Assembly: GCF_010993975.1 (NCBI RefSeq)
Contig: NZ_JAACZO010000056.1
Coordinates: forward strand, 1 to 64,000
Length of the DNA: 64,000 nucleotides
Source: Halomonas faecis
Lineage (GTDB): Bacteria; Pseudomonadota; Gammaproteobacteria; Pseudomonadales; Halomonadaceae
Direction of reading: 5' to 3'
Below, piece after piece: positions 35,376 through 44,462 of the stretch (position 1 is the first letter of the stretch; each line of letters opens with the position of its first letter). The notes beneath the pieces were generated by a model that was not told where the DNA came from, did not search any database, and saw nothing but the letters and a program-made list of their open reading frames with translations. Both the position numbers and the translations under genes were made by a program.

Positions 35376-36087
35376 CCTTGCCTCCCCGTCGACGACCGGG
35401 ACGGATCAACCTGACCCGAGCCTTGGGGCGCACCGGGGTTTCGCCCCCACCGTCCCGTGCGGCCGGACGGATCGTCACCCAGGCGAAAACGGGCAGCGCG
35501 AGCCGCCACTGGATCGCCGCCAGGCGCAGGCTCAGCGTCGTCGCCACACCGACCATGATCGGCACCAGTGCCGGTAGTCCCAGCGCCTCAAGCGCCACGA
35601 AGACGATGCCGCCGGCGATCGAGGCGGTCGCGTACACCTCCTGACGCAGCACCATGGGCACACGACGCGCCAACACGTCGCGTACCATGCCGCCGGCCAC
35701 CCCAGTGAGCAGGCCCATCAACACCGCCACGATGCCGGGCGCCTCCAGCAGCAGCGCCTTGTGGGCCCCGATCACCGTGAACAGGGCCAGGCCGAAGGCA
35801 TCCGCCACCGGCAAAAAGACCCGCGAGAGGCGATGAATGTAGTGGAAACCCAGGATCGACAGCCCCACGGTGGCCAGGATCACCCACAGGTAAGTGGGGT
35901 CGCTGACCCAGAACACCGGCCGCACGCCCAGTACCAGGTCGCGCAGGGTACCGCCGCCGATGCCGGTCACCGCCGCCAGTACCAGCATGCCGAAGGGGTC
36001 CATACGCGAGCGGCAGGCCAGTATCACCCCCGACAGCGCGAAGACGATCACCCCTGCCATGTCCAGCCAGTAGACCAGTTCCGTCAC
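35362..36087 (-). CDS. TRIC (trimeric intracellular cation) channel family protein
   Basis: 241 aa with seven transmembrane helices built from two three-helix repeats. The two repeat signatures GIGGGTLRDLVLG and GVAGGMVRDVLAR are the conserved glycine-rich motifs of UPF0126/TRIC proteins, prokaryotic relatives of the animal sarcoplasmic K+ channel. The C-terminal 45 residues are basic and disordered. Its end overlaps the DUF3541-like lipoprotein start by 14 nt, so the two are coupled. Confidence 0.9.
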   Translation of the reverse strand: MTELVYWLDMAGVIVFALSGVILACRSRMDPFGMLVLAAVTGIGGGTLRDLVLGVRPVFWVSDPTYLWVILATVGLSILGFHYIHRLSRVFLPVADAFGLALFTVIGAHKALLLEAPGIVAVLMGLLTGVAGGMVRDVLARRVPMVLRQEVYATASIAGGIVFVALEALGLPALVPIMVGVATTLSLRLAAIQWRLALPVFAWVTIRPAARDGGGETPVRPKARVRLIRPGRRRGGKDGRG

Positions 36088-36106
36088 CTGCTCGCTCCTC
36101 GATTCC

Positions 36107-36700
36107 TTACTGGTAGGTCACCACCAGGAATCCCACCAGCTCGGCATCGCCGACGTTCGCGATGGCGTGTTCGAGGTCGGCATGATAGTGAGCGGAATCG
36201 CCGGGGCCCAGCTCGCAGCGATTGTCGCCGGCCTCCACGACCGCCCGCCCTTGGGTAACGGTGAGCAGCTCGCGGGTACCTTCGAAATGGGCAGCGCTGT
36301 GCAGCCGAGCGTTCGGGGCGAGGCGCACCTCGTAGAACTCCACGCTCTTCTCCAGGTGCAGCGGCGAGAGCGTGCGGATGCGGCAGTCGCGGTCGTCACG
36401 AAACAGCTGGCTGGCGTCGTCGCTGCGCACCACCTCGATGCGCGATGCCGTCCACGGCTGGTCGACCAGCTCGCCGATGTTGAGTCCGAAAGCCTGGGCG
36501 ATGCGCAGCGTCACCGCCAGGGTGGGGTTGGCCCGCCCGCGCTCGATCTGGCTCAGCATGGAACGGCTGACTCCCGAAGCCGCGGCCAACTGCTCCAGCG
36601 TGAGACCACGCTTCTTGCGCAACTCCACGACTCGGCTCGCCAGCCCCTGACTGCCGATATCCCCCGTGGTGGATGACGCTGCCACCGTTGTGTCGTTCAC
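36107..36700 (-). CDS. XRE-family regulator with C-terminal cupin domain
   Basis: 197 aa. Helix-turn-helix at about residues 22-75 (LRKKRGLTLEQLAAASGVSR, SMLSQIERGRANPTLA) and a cupin sensor domain at about 115-195 (RELLTVTQGRAVVEAG, GPGDSAHYHADLEHAI). Such regulators often control amino-acid or polyamine catabolism next to them. It is divergent from tdh-kbl, and a perfect 16 bp palindrome lies in between. It is therefore the likely repressor of threonine breakdown here; the effector is not known. Confidence 0.88.
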   Translation of the reverse strand: MNDTTVAASSTTGDIGSQGLASRVVELRKKRGLTLEQLAAASGVSRSMLSQIERGRANPTLAVTLRIAQAFGLNIGELVDQPWTASRIEVVRSDDASQLFRDDRDCRIRTLSPLHLEKSVEFYEVRLAPNARLHSAAHFEGTRELLTVTQGRAVVEAGDNRCELGPGDSAHYHADLEHAIANVGDAELVGFLVVTYQ

Positions 36701-36773
36701 GCCGTCACTCCTCTATACCAATAGCAACAGTCACCGAATCCCGGGCCTGTGCCATAGCGAAAAATCCAAAATA

Positions 36774-36789
36774 CAAGAATTAATTCTTG
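36774..36789. promoter_or_regulatory. Perfect 16 bp palindromic operator before tdh
   Basis: CAAGAATTAATTCTTG reads the same on both strands. It lies in the 207 bp between the XRE-cupin gene and tdh, in the most AT-rich part of the window, and its right end overlaps a candidate tdh -35 box. A site for the adjacent XRE-cupin dimer is the simplest reading. Confidence 0.65.
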
Positions 36790-36814
36790 AATAATGGAAT
36801 GTTTCTGCAATACT
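36787..36814 (+). promoter_or_regulatory. Putative tdh-kbl promoter
   Basis: TTGAAT (36787-36792), 16 nt spacer, AATACT (36809-36814). The -35 overlaps the palindromic operator, which would let a bound repressor block polymerase. Box quality is moderate. Confidence 0.45.
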
Positions 36815-36907
36815 GGAAACCGTTCCTTTATCGTAAACGTTTCGGAGCGCATTGCCAGGACCCAGCGCTCCCGACGTCACACCGATTCCCCATCACAAGG
36901 TAGAGTC

Positions 36908-37933
36908 ATGAAAGCACTGGTCAAGAAGGAAGCCGCGCCGGGACTGTGGCTGCAGGAGGTTCCAAAGCCGGAGATCGGCATCAACGACGTGCTGATCCGC
37001 GTCAAGCGCACCGCCATCTGCGGCACTGATCTGCACATCTACAAGTGGGACAGCTGGGCGCAGAAGACCATCCCCACGCCCATGGTGGTGGGTCACGAAT
37101 TCGTCGGCGAGATCGTCGAGGTCGGCTCCAACGTCAATGATTTCCACCCCGGCCAGATCGTCTCCGGCGAGGGCCACGTGGTGTGCGGGCGCTGCCGCAA
37201 CTGCCTGGCGGGGCGCCGCCACCTGTGCGCCCACACCAGTGGCGTGGGCGTCAATCGCCCGGGCGCCTTCGCCGAGTACGTGGCGCTTCCCATGTCCAAC
37301 GTCTGGGAGCACAAGCCGGGCATCGACCTCGATGTGGCCGCCCTGTTCGATCCGCTGGGCAACGCCGTGCATACCGCACTGCAGTTCGATCTGCTCGGCG
37401 AGGACGTGCTGATCACCGGCGCCGGGCCGATCGGCGCCATGGCCGCGGCGGTGTGCCGACATGCCGGGGCGCGCCACGTGGTGGTCACCGACCTGAACCC
37501 GTCACGCCTGGCCCTGGCCGAACGCCTCGGCGCCACCCGCACGGTAGACGTGCGCCATGAAACGCTGGCCGACGTGCAGCGCGACCTGGGGCTGGCCGAA
37601 GGCTTCGACGTGGGCCTGGAGATGTCCGGCAGCCCCGCCGCATTCCGGGAGATGCTGGCCAATCTCTGCCACGGCGGCAAGGTGGCGATGCTCGGCATTC
37701 CCACCGAGGAGATGGCCATCGACTGGAACACCGTGATCTTCAACATGCTGACGATCAAGGGCATCTACGGTCGCGAGATGTACGAAACCTGGTACAAGAT
37801 GTCGGTGATGATCGACTCCGGGCTCGACATCTCGCCGGTGATCACCCACCGGCTGCCCTACACCGATTTTCAACAGGGCTTCGAAGCCATGCTGGCTGGC
37901 GACGCCAGCAAGATCGTCCTCGACTGGGAGTAA
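36908..37933 (+). CDS. tdh: L-threonine 3-dehydrogenase
   Basis: Oxidises threonine to 2-amino-3-oxobutyrate with NAD+. Zinc-dependent medium-chain dehydrogenase, 341 aa, the same length as E. coli Tdh. Catalytic zinc ligands in TAICGTDLH and [12 protein letters not shown], structural zinc cysteines in [15 protein letters not shown], and Rossmann [13 protein letters not shown] (about 172). The start [12 protein letters not shown] is the family start; the longer ORF crosses the promoter. Followed after 4 nt by kbl, giving the two-step Thr to Gly + acetyl-CoA path. Gene order is tdh-kbl, the reverse of E. coli kbl-tdh. Confidence 0.97.
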   Translation: MKALVKKEAAPGLWLQEVPKPEIGINDVLIRVKRTAICGTDLHIYKWDSWAQKTIPTPMVVGHEFVGEIVEVGSNVNDFHPGQIVSGEGHVVCGRCRNCLAGRRHLCAHTSGVGVNRPGAFAEYVALPMSNVWEHKPGIDLDVAALFDPLGNAVHTALQFDLLGEDVLITGAGPIGAMAAAVCRHAGARHVVVTDLNPSRLALAERLGATRTVDVRHETLADVQRDLGLAEGFDVGLEMSGSPAAFREMLANLCHGGKVAMLGIPTEEMAIDWNTVIFNMLTIKGIYGREMYETWYKMSVMIDSGLDISPVITHRLPYTDFQQGFEAMLAGDASKIVLDWE

Positions 37934-37937
37934 TGCC

Positions 37938-39146
37938 ATGTACGGAGCCTTTCGACAGCACCTGCAGCGCGAGCTCGATGCCATCGAATCCGCCGGGCTG
38001 ACCAAGCACGAACGCCTGCTGGCCACGCCACAGGGTACCCATGTCGGCCTGCCCCCCTCTGCCGGGATGGAAGTAGACCGCGAGGTGCTCAACCTGTGCG
38101 CCAACAATTACCTGGGCCTGGCCCAGCACCCCGAGGTCAACGCCGCCGCCAGGGTCGGGCTCGACGAGTGGGGTTACGGCCTGGCCTCGGTGCGCTTCAT
38201 CTGCGGTACCCAGACCCAGCACAAGGATCTCGAGCAAGCGCTCAGCGACTTTCTCGGCACCGAGGACACCATCCTCTACCCTTCCTGCTTCGACGCCAAC
38301 GGCGGGCTTTTCGAGACGCTGCTCGGGCCCGAGGACGCGGTGATCTCCGATGCGCTCAATCACGCCAGCATCATCGACGGCATCCGGCTCAGCAAGGCCA
38401 AGCGCTACCGCTATCGCAACTGCGACCTGGCCGACCTCGAAGCGCAGCTGCAGGCCGCCGAACGCGATGGCGCGCGCTTCAAGCTAATCTCCACCGACGG
38501 CGTCTTCTCCATGGACGGCACCATCGCCCCGCTGGATGCCATCTGCGACCTGGCGGAGCGCTACGGGGCGCTGGTGCACTTCGACGACTGCCACGCCACC
38601 GGCTTTCTCGGCAAGGGCGGTCGCGGCACCCACGAGTACCGCGACTGCATGGATCGCATCGACATCACCACCGGCACCCTGGGCAAGGCGCTGGGCGGTG
38701 CCAGCGGCGGTTATACCAGCGGCAGAGGCGAGATCGTCGCCCTGCTGCGTCAGCGCTCACGGCCGTATCTGTTCTCCAACACCGTGGCCCCGCCGGTGGT
38801 GGCCGGCGCCCTGAAGGCCCTGGAACTGGCCGCCGAGTCCCGCGAGCTGCGCGACCGGCTCGAGGAGAACACCGCTTTCTTCCGCACGGGACTCGAGCGC
38901 CTGGGCTTCGAGCTACTGCCCGGCGAGCACCCCATCGTGCCGGTGATGCTGCACGATGCGGCCCTGGCCAGCCGCTTCGCCGACGCCATGCTCGAAGAAG
39001 GCATCTACGTGATCGCCTTCTCCTACCCGGTGGTGCCCAAGGGCCAGGCACGCATCCGCACCCAGATGTCCGCCGCCTTCACCCGCGACGACCTGGAGGC
39101 AGCGCTGGCCGCCTTCGCCCGGGTCAAGGCGAAGCTCGGGGTGTGA
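37938..39146 (+). CDS. kbl: Glycine C-acetyltransferase (2-amino-3-ketobutyrate CoA ligase)
   Basis: PLP enzyme of the alpha-oxoamine synthase family, 402 aa. It cleaves the Tdh product with CoA to glycine and acetyl-CoA. Seen: [33 protein letters not shown], and the PLP lysine in [16 protein letters not shown]. Working next to Tdh avoids loss of the unstable ketobutyrate to aminoacetone. Confidence 0.97.
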   Translation: MYGAFRQHLQRELDAIESAGLTKHERLLATPQGTHVGLPPSAGMEVDREVLNLCANNYLGLAQHPEVNAAARVGLDEWGYGLASVRFICGTQTQHKDLEQALSDFLGTEDTILYPSCFDANGGLFETLLGPEDAVISDALNHASIIDGIRLSKAKRYRYRNCDLADLEAQLQAAERDGARFKLISTDGVFSMDGTIAPLDAICDLAERYGALVHFDDCHATGFLGKGGRGTHEYRDCMDRIDITTGTLGKALGGASGGYTSGRGEIVALLRQRSRPYLFSNTVAPPVVAGALKALELAAESRELRDRLEENTAFFRTGLERLGFELLPGEHPIVPVMLHDAALASRFADAMLEEGIYVIAFSYPVVPKGQARIRTQMSAAFTRDDLEAALAAFARVKAKLGV

Positions 39147-39189
39147 CCCTCGCTTCGCCTTGTCCCCGGCGCCTGTGTGCAGTGTTTCC

Positions 39190-41154
39190 TCAGCCGATGG
39201 TGCCGCCGCCGCGCCGGGTAATCGCCACTATGGATGGGCGCGGCGGCATGCCATCCGCGAAGTCAGGCCAGCGAGTCGCCGGATTCTCGAAGGTCGAGGG
39301 GGCGTCGCGTCCCGGAAAGGCCTCGGTTCCATCGGCCGCCGGATGCTGCACCGCCACGAACAGAGTGGTGTCATCCGGGGTGAAGCAGGGGCCGCACATC
39401 TCAGCACCGACCGGCACGCGAAAGAACATCTTGCCGGTGCCGCGCCGCTCGCCCTCGGTTTCCAGCGCCCAGACCCCATCGGCCGTGCCCGACTTCGCCC
39501 AGTTGCTGCCCTGGTCGGTGGTCACCCAGAGTCGCCCCCGCGCATCCACGGCGCAATTGTCGGGAGCCGCGAACCAGCCGTTGTCGCTGGTGGCGGGGTT
39601 CCACAGCGCCCCCACCTCGCCCTTGGCGGGATCGCCGCAACGCACCAGCACCTCCCAGTGGTTGCGCTCGGCCGTGTGACGCCCCTCGGTGACGATCTCG
39701 AGGATGTGCCCGAAGGTGTTGTCGGCTCGCGGGTTGACCGCATCCACCTGCTCTTCGGTCCGCTGCGTATTGTTGGTGAGCATCACATAGACGTCGCCGG
39801 TGGCCGGGTTGGCCTCGACGTCCTCGGGGCGGTCCATGGGCGTGGCGCCCAAGGCGTCGGCGGCCAGCCGAGTATCGATCAGCACGTCGGCCTGGCTGGC
39901 GAACCCCTTCTCTTCGGTCAGCGGTCCTTCGCCATGCACCAGCGGCAGCCAGGTCACGCTGCCATCTTCGTCGAAGCGCGCCACGTAGAGGGTACCGTGA
40001 TCGAGCAGGTCGCGGTTGGCCGCCGGGTCGACACGCTCGACGACGTCGCGACTGACGAACTTGTAGACGTAGTCGAATCGCTGGTCGTCGCCCATGTAGA
40101 CCACCAGGCGGCCGTCCTCGGCAATCACTGACTCGGCCCCCTCGTGCTTGAAGCGCCCAAGTGCGGTGCGCTTGACCGGCACGCTCTCGGGGTCGCGCGG
40201 GTCGATCTCCACCACCCAGCCGAAGCGGTTGGGCTCGTTGGGCTCCTGGGAGACATCGAAGCGGGCGTCGAACCGGCCCCAAGCGTAAGCGTTGCCCGGC
40301 ACGCCGTAGCGCTGGAGCTTGGCCTTCTCTGGGTGGTCGTCGACATCGCCCAGGAAGTAACCGTGGAAGTTCTCTTCGCAGGTGAGAATGGTACCCCAGG
40401 GCGTGGTACCACCGGCGCAGTTGTTGAGAGTGCCGATCACCGTCGTGCCCTCGGAGTCGGCCGTGGTGCGCATCCGCTCGTGGCCAGCCGCGGGGCCGCC
40501 AATACGCATCTCGGTGCGGCGCGGAGACAGGCGTCGGTTGTAGCGGCTGTCGCGCCGGTAGCGCCAGCGGCCACCCTCGCGCAGGATCTCGACCACCGAG
40601 AGCCCGTGTGCGGCCTTCTCGATCTCCACCATCTCGGCGGTGACGCCGGAGAAGTCGTGCTCATCCTGTGGCCCCGGCAAGCCCGGGAACATCAGCTCCT
40701 CGTTGGTGTACTCGTGGTTGACCACCAGCAGGCCATGGTCGAAGCGCCCCTCCAGCGGCACGAAGCCCACGTAGTCGTTGTTGTAGCCGAACTGGCACTC
40801 CTGGGCATCGGCGCTCTGGCGGCGCGGATCGAACTCCGGTGCATCGGCGAACAACGGATCGCCCCAGCGGATCAATACCTCGGCATCGTGGCCGGCCGCC
40901 ACGTGATGGGTCGTATCGACGCCGTGCACGATCTCCTCGAAGGCGAAGCGATCGTGCGCTTCGGCAGCGATGGCGGCGCTCAGCGGGTGCAGTGCCCCGA
41001 TGGCCGCTACGCCCAGGCCGACACTGCCGGCGCCCTTGAGAAACCCGCGACGCGAGAAACGTCGCTCGATGATCTCACCGATGGGGCGGTGCACGTGGGG
41101 GTTGCTCGGTTCGTTCTCGGCTTCCTCGAAATGGGCTCGACGATTGAAAACCAT
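39190..41154 (-). CDS. phoX: PhoX family phosphatase (Tat-exported)
   Basis: 654 aa, DUF839/PhoX. A twin-arginine motif SRRGFLKG (residues 34-41) followed by a hydrophobic stretch (AGSVGLGVAAIGAL) shows Tat export. Typical PhoX segments: LLVVNHEYTNEELMFPG, GTLNNCAGGTTPWGTILTCE, ENFHGYF, and a metal/substrate region with PDNCAVDARGRLWVTTDQG. Ca2+/Fe3+-dependent alkaline phosphatases of this type free phosphate from organic esters. A Pho-box-like sequence lies upstream. Convergent with kbl. Confidence 0.92.
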   Translation of the reverse strand: MVFNRRAHFEEAENEPSNPHVHRPIGEIIERRFSRRGFLKGAGSVGLGVAAIGALHPLSAAIAAEAHDRFAFEEIVHGVDTTHHVAAGHDAEVLIRWGDPLFADAPEFDPRRQSADAQECQFGYNNDYVGFVPLEGRFDHGLLVVNHEYTNEELMFPGLPGPQDEHDFSGVTAEMVEIEKAAHGLSVVEILREGGRWRYRRDSRYNRRLSPRRTEMRIGGPAAGHERMRTTADSEGTTVIGTLNNCAGGTTPWGTILTCEENFHGYFLGDVDDHPEKAKLQRYGVPGNAYAWGRFDARFDVSQEPNEPNRFGWVVEIDPRDPESVPVKRTALGRFKHEGAESVIAEDGRLVVYMGDDQRFDYVYKFVSRDVVERVDPAANRDLLDHGTLYVARFDEDGSVTWLPLVHGEGPLTEEKGFASQADVLIDTRLAADALGATPMDRPEDVEANPATGDVYVMLTNNTQRTEEQVDAVNPRADNTFGHILEIVTEGRHTAERNHWEVLVRCGDPAKGEVGALWNPATSDNGWFAAPDNCAVDARGRLWVTTDQGSNWAKSGTADGVWALETEGERRGTGKMFFRVPVGAEMCGPCFTPDDTTLFVAVQHPAADGTEAFPGRDAPSTFENPATRWPDFADGMPPRPSIVAITRRGGGTIG

Positions 41155-41234
41155 GGCTTCTTCTCCTTACGGGACGCGGTATCGCCGCGACTCAGTCACG
41201 GGATTCCTTGATAACGCCGCAAGGTGTCGCTCTG

Positions 41235-41252
41235 ATGACGATGTCATGGCAG
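41235..41252 (-). promoter_or_regulatory. Pho-box-like element upstream of phoX
   Basis: On the minus strand CTGCCAT-GACA-TCGTCAT, two 7 bp direct repeats with a 4 bp spacer, match the PhoB box CTGTCAT-N4-CTGTCAT at 11 of 14 positions. It lies about 80 bp before the phoX ATG. No convincing -10 follows at the expected spacing, so this is tentative. Confidence 0.4.
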
Positions 41253-41372
41253 TGTGGGGTCATGCATTGCAAGGACGAAGCAGACATCACTTGGGGTATG
41301 CTGTGTGCGCCAGACACTGAAGCCTCGCAGGCAGAAATCCAGGGCCGCGCCCAAGAACACAGGAGACACCCC

Positions 41373-41858
41373 ATGGAATGGAGTTCCGCGCTGATCTGGC
41401 TGACTCTCGCCCTTTTGCTGGGGCTGGCCGAACTCACCTCCGGCGCTCTGCTGCTGCTGGCACTGGCCATCGCCGCCACTCTCACCGCAGCCGTGGCGAC
41501 CCTAGAGCCGTCGCTGGCCGTGCAACTGCTGGCCATGGGAGCCTTCTCCGGCGTGCTGGTCCCGCTCGCCGTGTGGAAGATCCGCCCCTGGTTCTCGCCC
41601 CGCGGCGTGGCCTATGGCACCACCGGCAGCGGAGTCGAGAAGGGTCGGCGCTACACCACCCTCGAGCGCGAGTTCGACGGCGCCACGGGCATCAAGATCA
41701 ACGGCGACTTCTACCGCCTGCGGGTGGCCGCCGACGCTGATGAAAAAAGCGGCGAAACCGTGCTGCCGGCGGGCACGTCCGTCATCTTCGAACGCTTCGA
41801 CGGCACCACCGCCGTCGTGCATCTCGCCCCACACGCTTCACACGACAAGGAACAGTGA
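41373..41858 (+). CDS. NfeD family membrane protein
   Basis: 161 aa. Two or three transmembrane helices at about residues 5-65 and a C-terminal soluble OB-fold (ATGIKINGDFYRLRVAADAD...). This is the short NfeD type that partners SPFH/stomatin proteins. The ATG (MEWSSALIW) has AGGAGACACCCC upstream; the much longer ORF upstream is not used. Its stop is 2 nt from the ATG of the SPFH gene that follows. Confidence 0.9.
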   Translation: MEWSSALIWLTLALLLGLAELTSGALLLLALAIAATLTAAVATLEPSLAVQLLAMGAFSGVLVPLAVWKIRPWFSPRGVAYGTTGSGVEKGRRYTTLEREFDGATGIKINGDFYRLRVAADADEKSGETVLPAGTSVIFERFDGTTAVVHLAPHASHDKEQ

Positions 41859-41860
41859 CC

Positions 41861-42919
41861 ATGAATGCGAACCTTCCCATCAGCCCCGGGCTGATTCTCG
41901 CCCTGATCGTCGTCGTCATCGGCATCCTGATCGTCGCCAAGGGCCTGGTGATCGTACGCCAGTCGGAGGTGATGGTGATCGAGCGCCTAGGCTCCTTCCA
42001 CCGCGTGCTGGAGAGCGGCATCAACATCATCATTCCCTTCATCGAGCAGCCCCGTGCCATCACCATGATCCGCTACAAGAAGCTCGGCGAGGAGTACCAG
42101 CCGCTCACCAGCGACGACGTGCGTATCGACCGCCGCGAAACGGTGATGGACTTTCCCGGCCAGCCAGTGGTGACCACCGACAACGTCACGGTGACCATCA
42201 ACGGTGCGCTCTACTACCAGATCATCGATCCCAAGCGGGCCGTCTACGAGGTGGAGAACATGAGCCAGGCGGTGGAAGTGCTGGCCAAGACCACCTTGCG
42301 CTCGGTGGTCGGCAAGATGGAGCTCGACAAGCTGTTCGAGTCGCGGGCCGAGGTCAACAACGAGATCCAGGCCGCCATGGAAGAGCCGGCCTCCAAATGG
42401 GGCGTGAAGATCTCGCGGGTCGAGGTGCAAGACATCGCCATGCCCGGCGAGGTGGAAGAAGCCATGCGCCTGCAGATGGCCGCCGAACGCAAGCGCCGCG
42501 CGACGGTGACCGAGGCCGAGGGCGAGAAGTCCGCGGCCATCGCCAAGGCTCAGGGGCAGCGCGAATCGGCGATCCTCAACGCCGAGGGTGACAAGGAGTC
42601 CGCCATCCTGCGCGCCCAGGGCGAGCAGGAATCGATCAAGCTGGTGCTGGGTGCCATCGGCGAGAACGAAGAGAACAAGCGCACCGTCGTGGGCTACCTG
42701 CTCGGCCAGAGCTACATCAAGGCATTGCCGACGATGGCCCAGGAGGGCGAACGGGTATTCGTACCCTACGAATCCTCGGCGCTGCTCGGCTCGATGGGCA
42801 TGTTCCGCGAGCTGGCCGGCTCGCCGGAGGACGCCGTGGCCAACCACCTGCGTGCCAACGACCGGCAAAGCGGGCTGCGCAGCGGCGTGGTGGGCGGTGC
42901 CGCCAGCGGCAGCGCTTGA
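41861..42919 (+). CDS. qmcA: SPFH/Band 7 protein, QmcA-like
   Basis: 352 aa. One N-terminal membrane helix (GLILALIVVVIGILIVAKGL), SPFH domain (VIERLGSFHRVLESGINIII..., TTDNVTVTINGALYYQIIDP), then a long coiled coil with repeated ESAI..AEGDKESAILRAQGEQ segments. Forms membrane ring scaffolds with NfeD in functional microdomains. ATG chosen over an overlapping GTG at 41855 because AAGGA is better spaced. A two-tier hairpin lies after the stop. Confidence 0.9.
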   Translation: MNANLPISPGLILALIVVVIGILIVAKGLVIVRQSEVMVIERLGSFHRVLESGINIIIPFIEQPRAITMIRYKKLGEEYQPLTSDDVRIDRRETVMDFPGQPVVTTDNVTVTINGALYYQIIDPKRAVYEVENMSQAVEVLAKTTLRSVVGKMELDKLFESRAEVNNEIQAAMEEPASKWGVKISRVEVQDIAMPGEVEEAMRLQMAAERKRRATVTEAEGEKSAAIAKAQGQRESAILNAEGDKESAILRAQGEQESIKLVLGAIGENEENKRTVVGYLLGQSYIKALPTMAQEGERVFVPYESSALLGSMGMFRELAGSPEDAVANHLRANDRQSGLRSGVVGGAASGSA

Positions 42920-42930
42920 CAGGGCCTAGC

Positions 42931-42976
42931 CGCCGGAGGATGGCAGGGTCGGGGCTGCCACCCTGCCGTTCCGGCG
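42931..42976. terminator. Two-tier hairpin between convergent genes
   Basis: Outer stem CGCCGGA/TCCGGCG (7 bp) and inner stem GGCAGGGT/ACCCTGCC (8 bp) around a 10 nt loop, with small internal loops. It lies between the 3' ends of qmcA and the MocR-type gene, where a bidirectional terminator is expected. No T run on either side, so Rho-independent termination is uncertain. Confidence 0.5.
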
Positions 42977-43019
42977 TGACGTCTCGGCATTTCCGGTCAG
43001 CACGGTTATTGCCGAACGC

Positions 43020-44375
43020 TCACTCCCTGGCCAGCATGCGCAGCGCATCGGCGATCCGTTCCAGGGCTATCTTCAGCGCTCCCCGGCTGCGTGCCGCCGA
43101 GAGACTGACGCGTATCGCCGGCATATCCTCCTGCTTGACGGCGAATACCCCGGCAGGCACCACATCGACTCCCCTGTCCCGACAGGCCTTCACCATCGCT
43201 TCGGACGAGCCGCTCCCCTGTACCCAGACATGGGGCGACGGATCGCTTACCGCGCCCAGGCCGGCTCCCAGTATCTTCTTGGCCAGCCGCCAGCGCCACG
43301 CCACCTCCTCGCGCTGCATCGCCTGGCGCCGCTGGGCGGTCCCATCTTCCATCCATTGGCAGAAGAGGGAAAGGCACAGCGGGGACACCGCCCAGTGGGT
43401 CAACTGCATCTCGGGGTCTATCCGCCGCAATCGCTCGCGATCGCCGGCAATGAAACCAATGCGCAACCCCGGCGCGACCGTCTTCGACAGGCTGGTGACC
43501 AGCAGCCCCTGCTCGCCCAGCAGCCGCGTCAGCGGCGGCGAGGCCCCCAGGCCGCCATAGACGTCATCCTCGACGACGAGCAGTCCATGATGGTGGACCA
43601 CCTCGGCGATCCGGGCCTGGCGCTCGGCGCTCATGCTCACCCCGGTGGGATTGTGCAGGGTGGGAGCCAGTACGATCACTCGGGCGTGGGTGGCCCTCGC
43701 CATGCGGTCGAGGTCGTCCGGCACGACACCCTGACGATCCAGCGCCACTCCGTGCAGCGGCAGGCGCAGTTGACGGCAGGCAGCCTTGATGCCCGGCGCT
43801 GCCAAGGCCTCCACCAGCACCGCGTCACCAGGCTGGCAGAGTGACGACAGGGTGGCAAAGAGGCCTTGCTGCGCGCCGGCACAGAGCATGACACCGTCCG
43901 TGTTCAAGTGCAGGCCACGCTGCTGCAGCCAGCCAACGGCATAGCTCTTGCCGAGCATCAGCGCGTCGGCGCTCAGGTAGCACTGGAAGCGTTCGGCGCT
44001 GCCCGCCTGCAGCAGTTGCCGCAAGGCCGCCTCGACATCGTGATGGAGCGTCTCCGCCACGGGCACATTGGTGGAAAGATCGAAACGGGTCAGGGCGTCG
44101 TCCGGCTGCTTGAGCCGAAACAGGGTCGCCTCCTTGCTGTCGGCGAGTACGTAGGTACCACGCCCCACCTCGCCGGAGACCAGATGTCGTCGCGTCGCTT
44201 CGCGATATGCCTGCATCGTGGTGCTGGGATTGAGTCCCAGCCGCCAGGCCAGGCGTCGCTGTGGCGGTAGGCGGTCGCCGGCCTTGAGCTCGCCTCGCTC
44301 GATGGCCCGGGCAATGGCCTCCACCAGGGCGAGGTACTTGGGCCGGGCATCGTCTTCGAGTTGGGGTATCCACAT
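43020..44375 (-). CDS. MocR/GntR-type PLP-dependent transcriptional regulator
   Basis: 451 aa. N-terminal GntR winged helix (KYLALVEAIARAIERGELKA, GDRLPPQRRLAWRLGLNPST) joined to a fold-type I aminotransferase domain with the PLP lysine in LLVTSLSKTVAPGLRIGFIAG. MocR proteins bind PLP and usually regulate the neighbouring divergent gene; PdxR and GabR are known cases. Here the divergent neighbour is a threonine dehydratase-like gene. Start MWIPQLEDDARP; no RBS is visible and the ATG is close to the intergenic repeat. An upstream GTG adds 13 unconserved residues. Confidence 0.88.
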   Translation of the reverse strand: MWIPQLEDDARPKYLALVEAIARAIERGELKAGDRLPPQRRLAWRLGLNPSTTMQAYREATRRHLVSGEVGRGTYVLADSKEATLFRLKQPDDALTRFDLSTNVPVAETLHHDVEAALRQLLQAGSAERFQCYLSADALMLGKSYAVGWLQQRGLHLNTDGVMLCAGAQQGLFATLSSLCQPGDAVLVEALAAPGIKAACRQLRLPLHGVALDRQGVVPDDLDRMARATHARVIVLAPTLHNPTGVSMSAERQARIAEVVHHHGLLVVEDDVYGGLGASPPLTRLLGEQGLLVTSLSKTVAPGLRIGFIAGDRERLRRIDPEMQLTHWAVSPLCLSLFCQWMEDGTAQRRQAMQREEVAWRWRLAKKILGAGLGAVSDPSPHVWVQGSGSSEAMVKACRDRGVDVVPAGVFAVKQEDMPAIRVSLSAARSRGALKIALERIADALRMLARE

Positions 44376-44378
44376 GTT

Positions 44379-44397
44379 TATTGTTGCCCATGCAATA
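44379..44397. promoter_or_regulatory. Inverted repeat between MocR gene and dehydratase gene
   Basis: TATTG-N9-CAATA in an AT-rich patch of the 87 bp divergent region, just upstream of the MocR start. Position and symmetry suit an autoregulatory operator. The arms are short, so chance cannot be excluded. Confidence 0.35.
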
Positions 44398-44462
44398 TAA
44401 GTTTTTACCCACACAATCGCTCGCTTCTATGATCAGGTCAAACCACCGATGGAGACGTTGCC

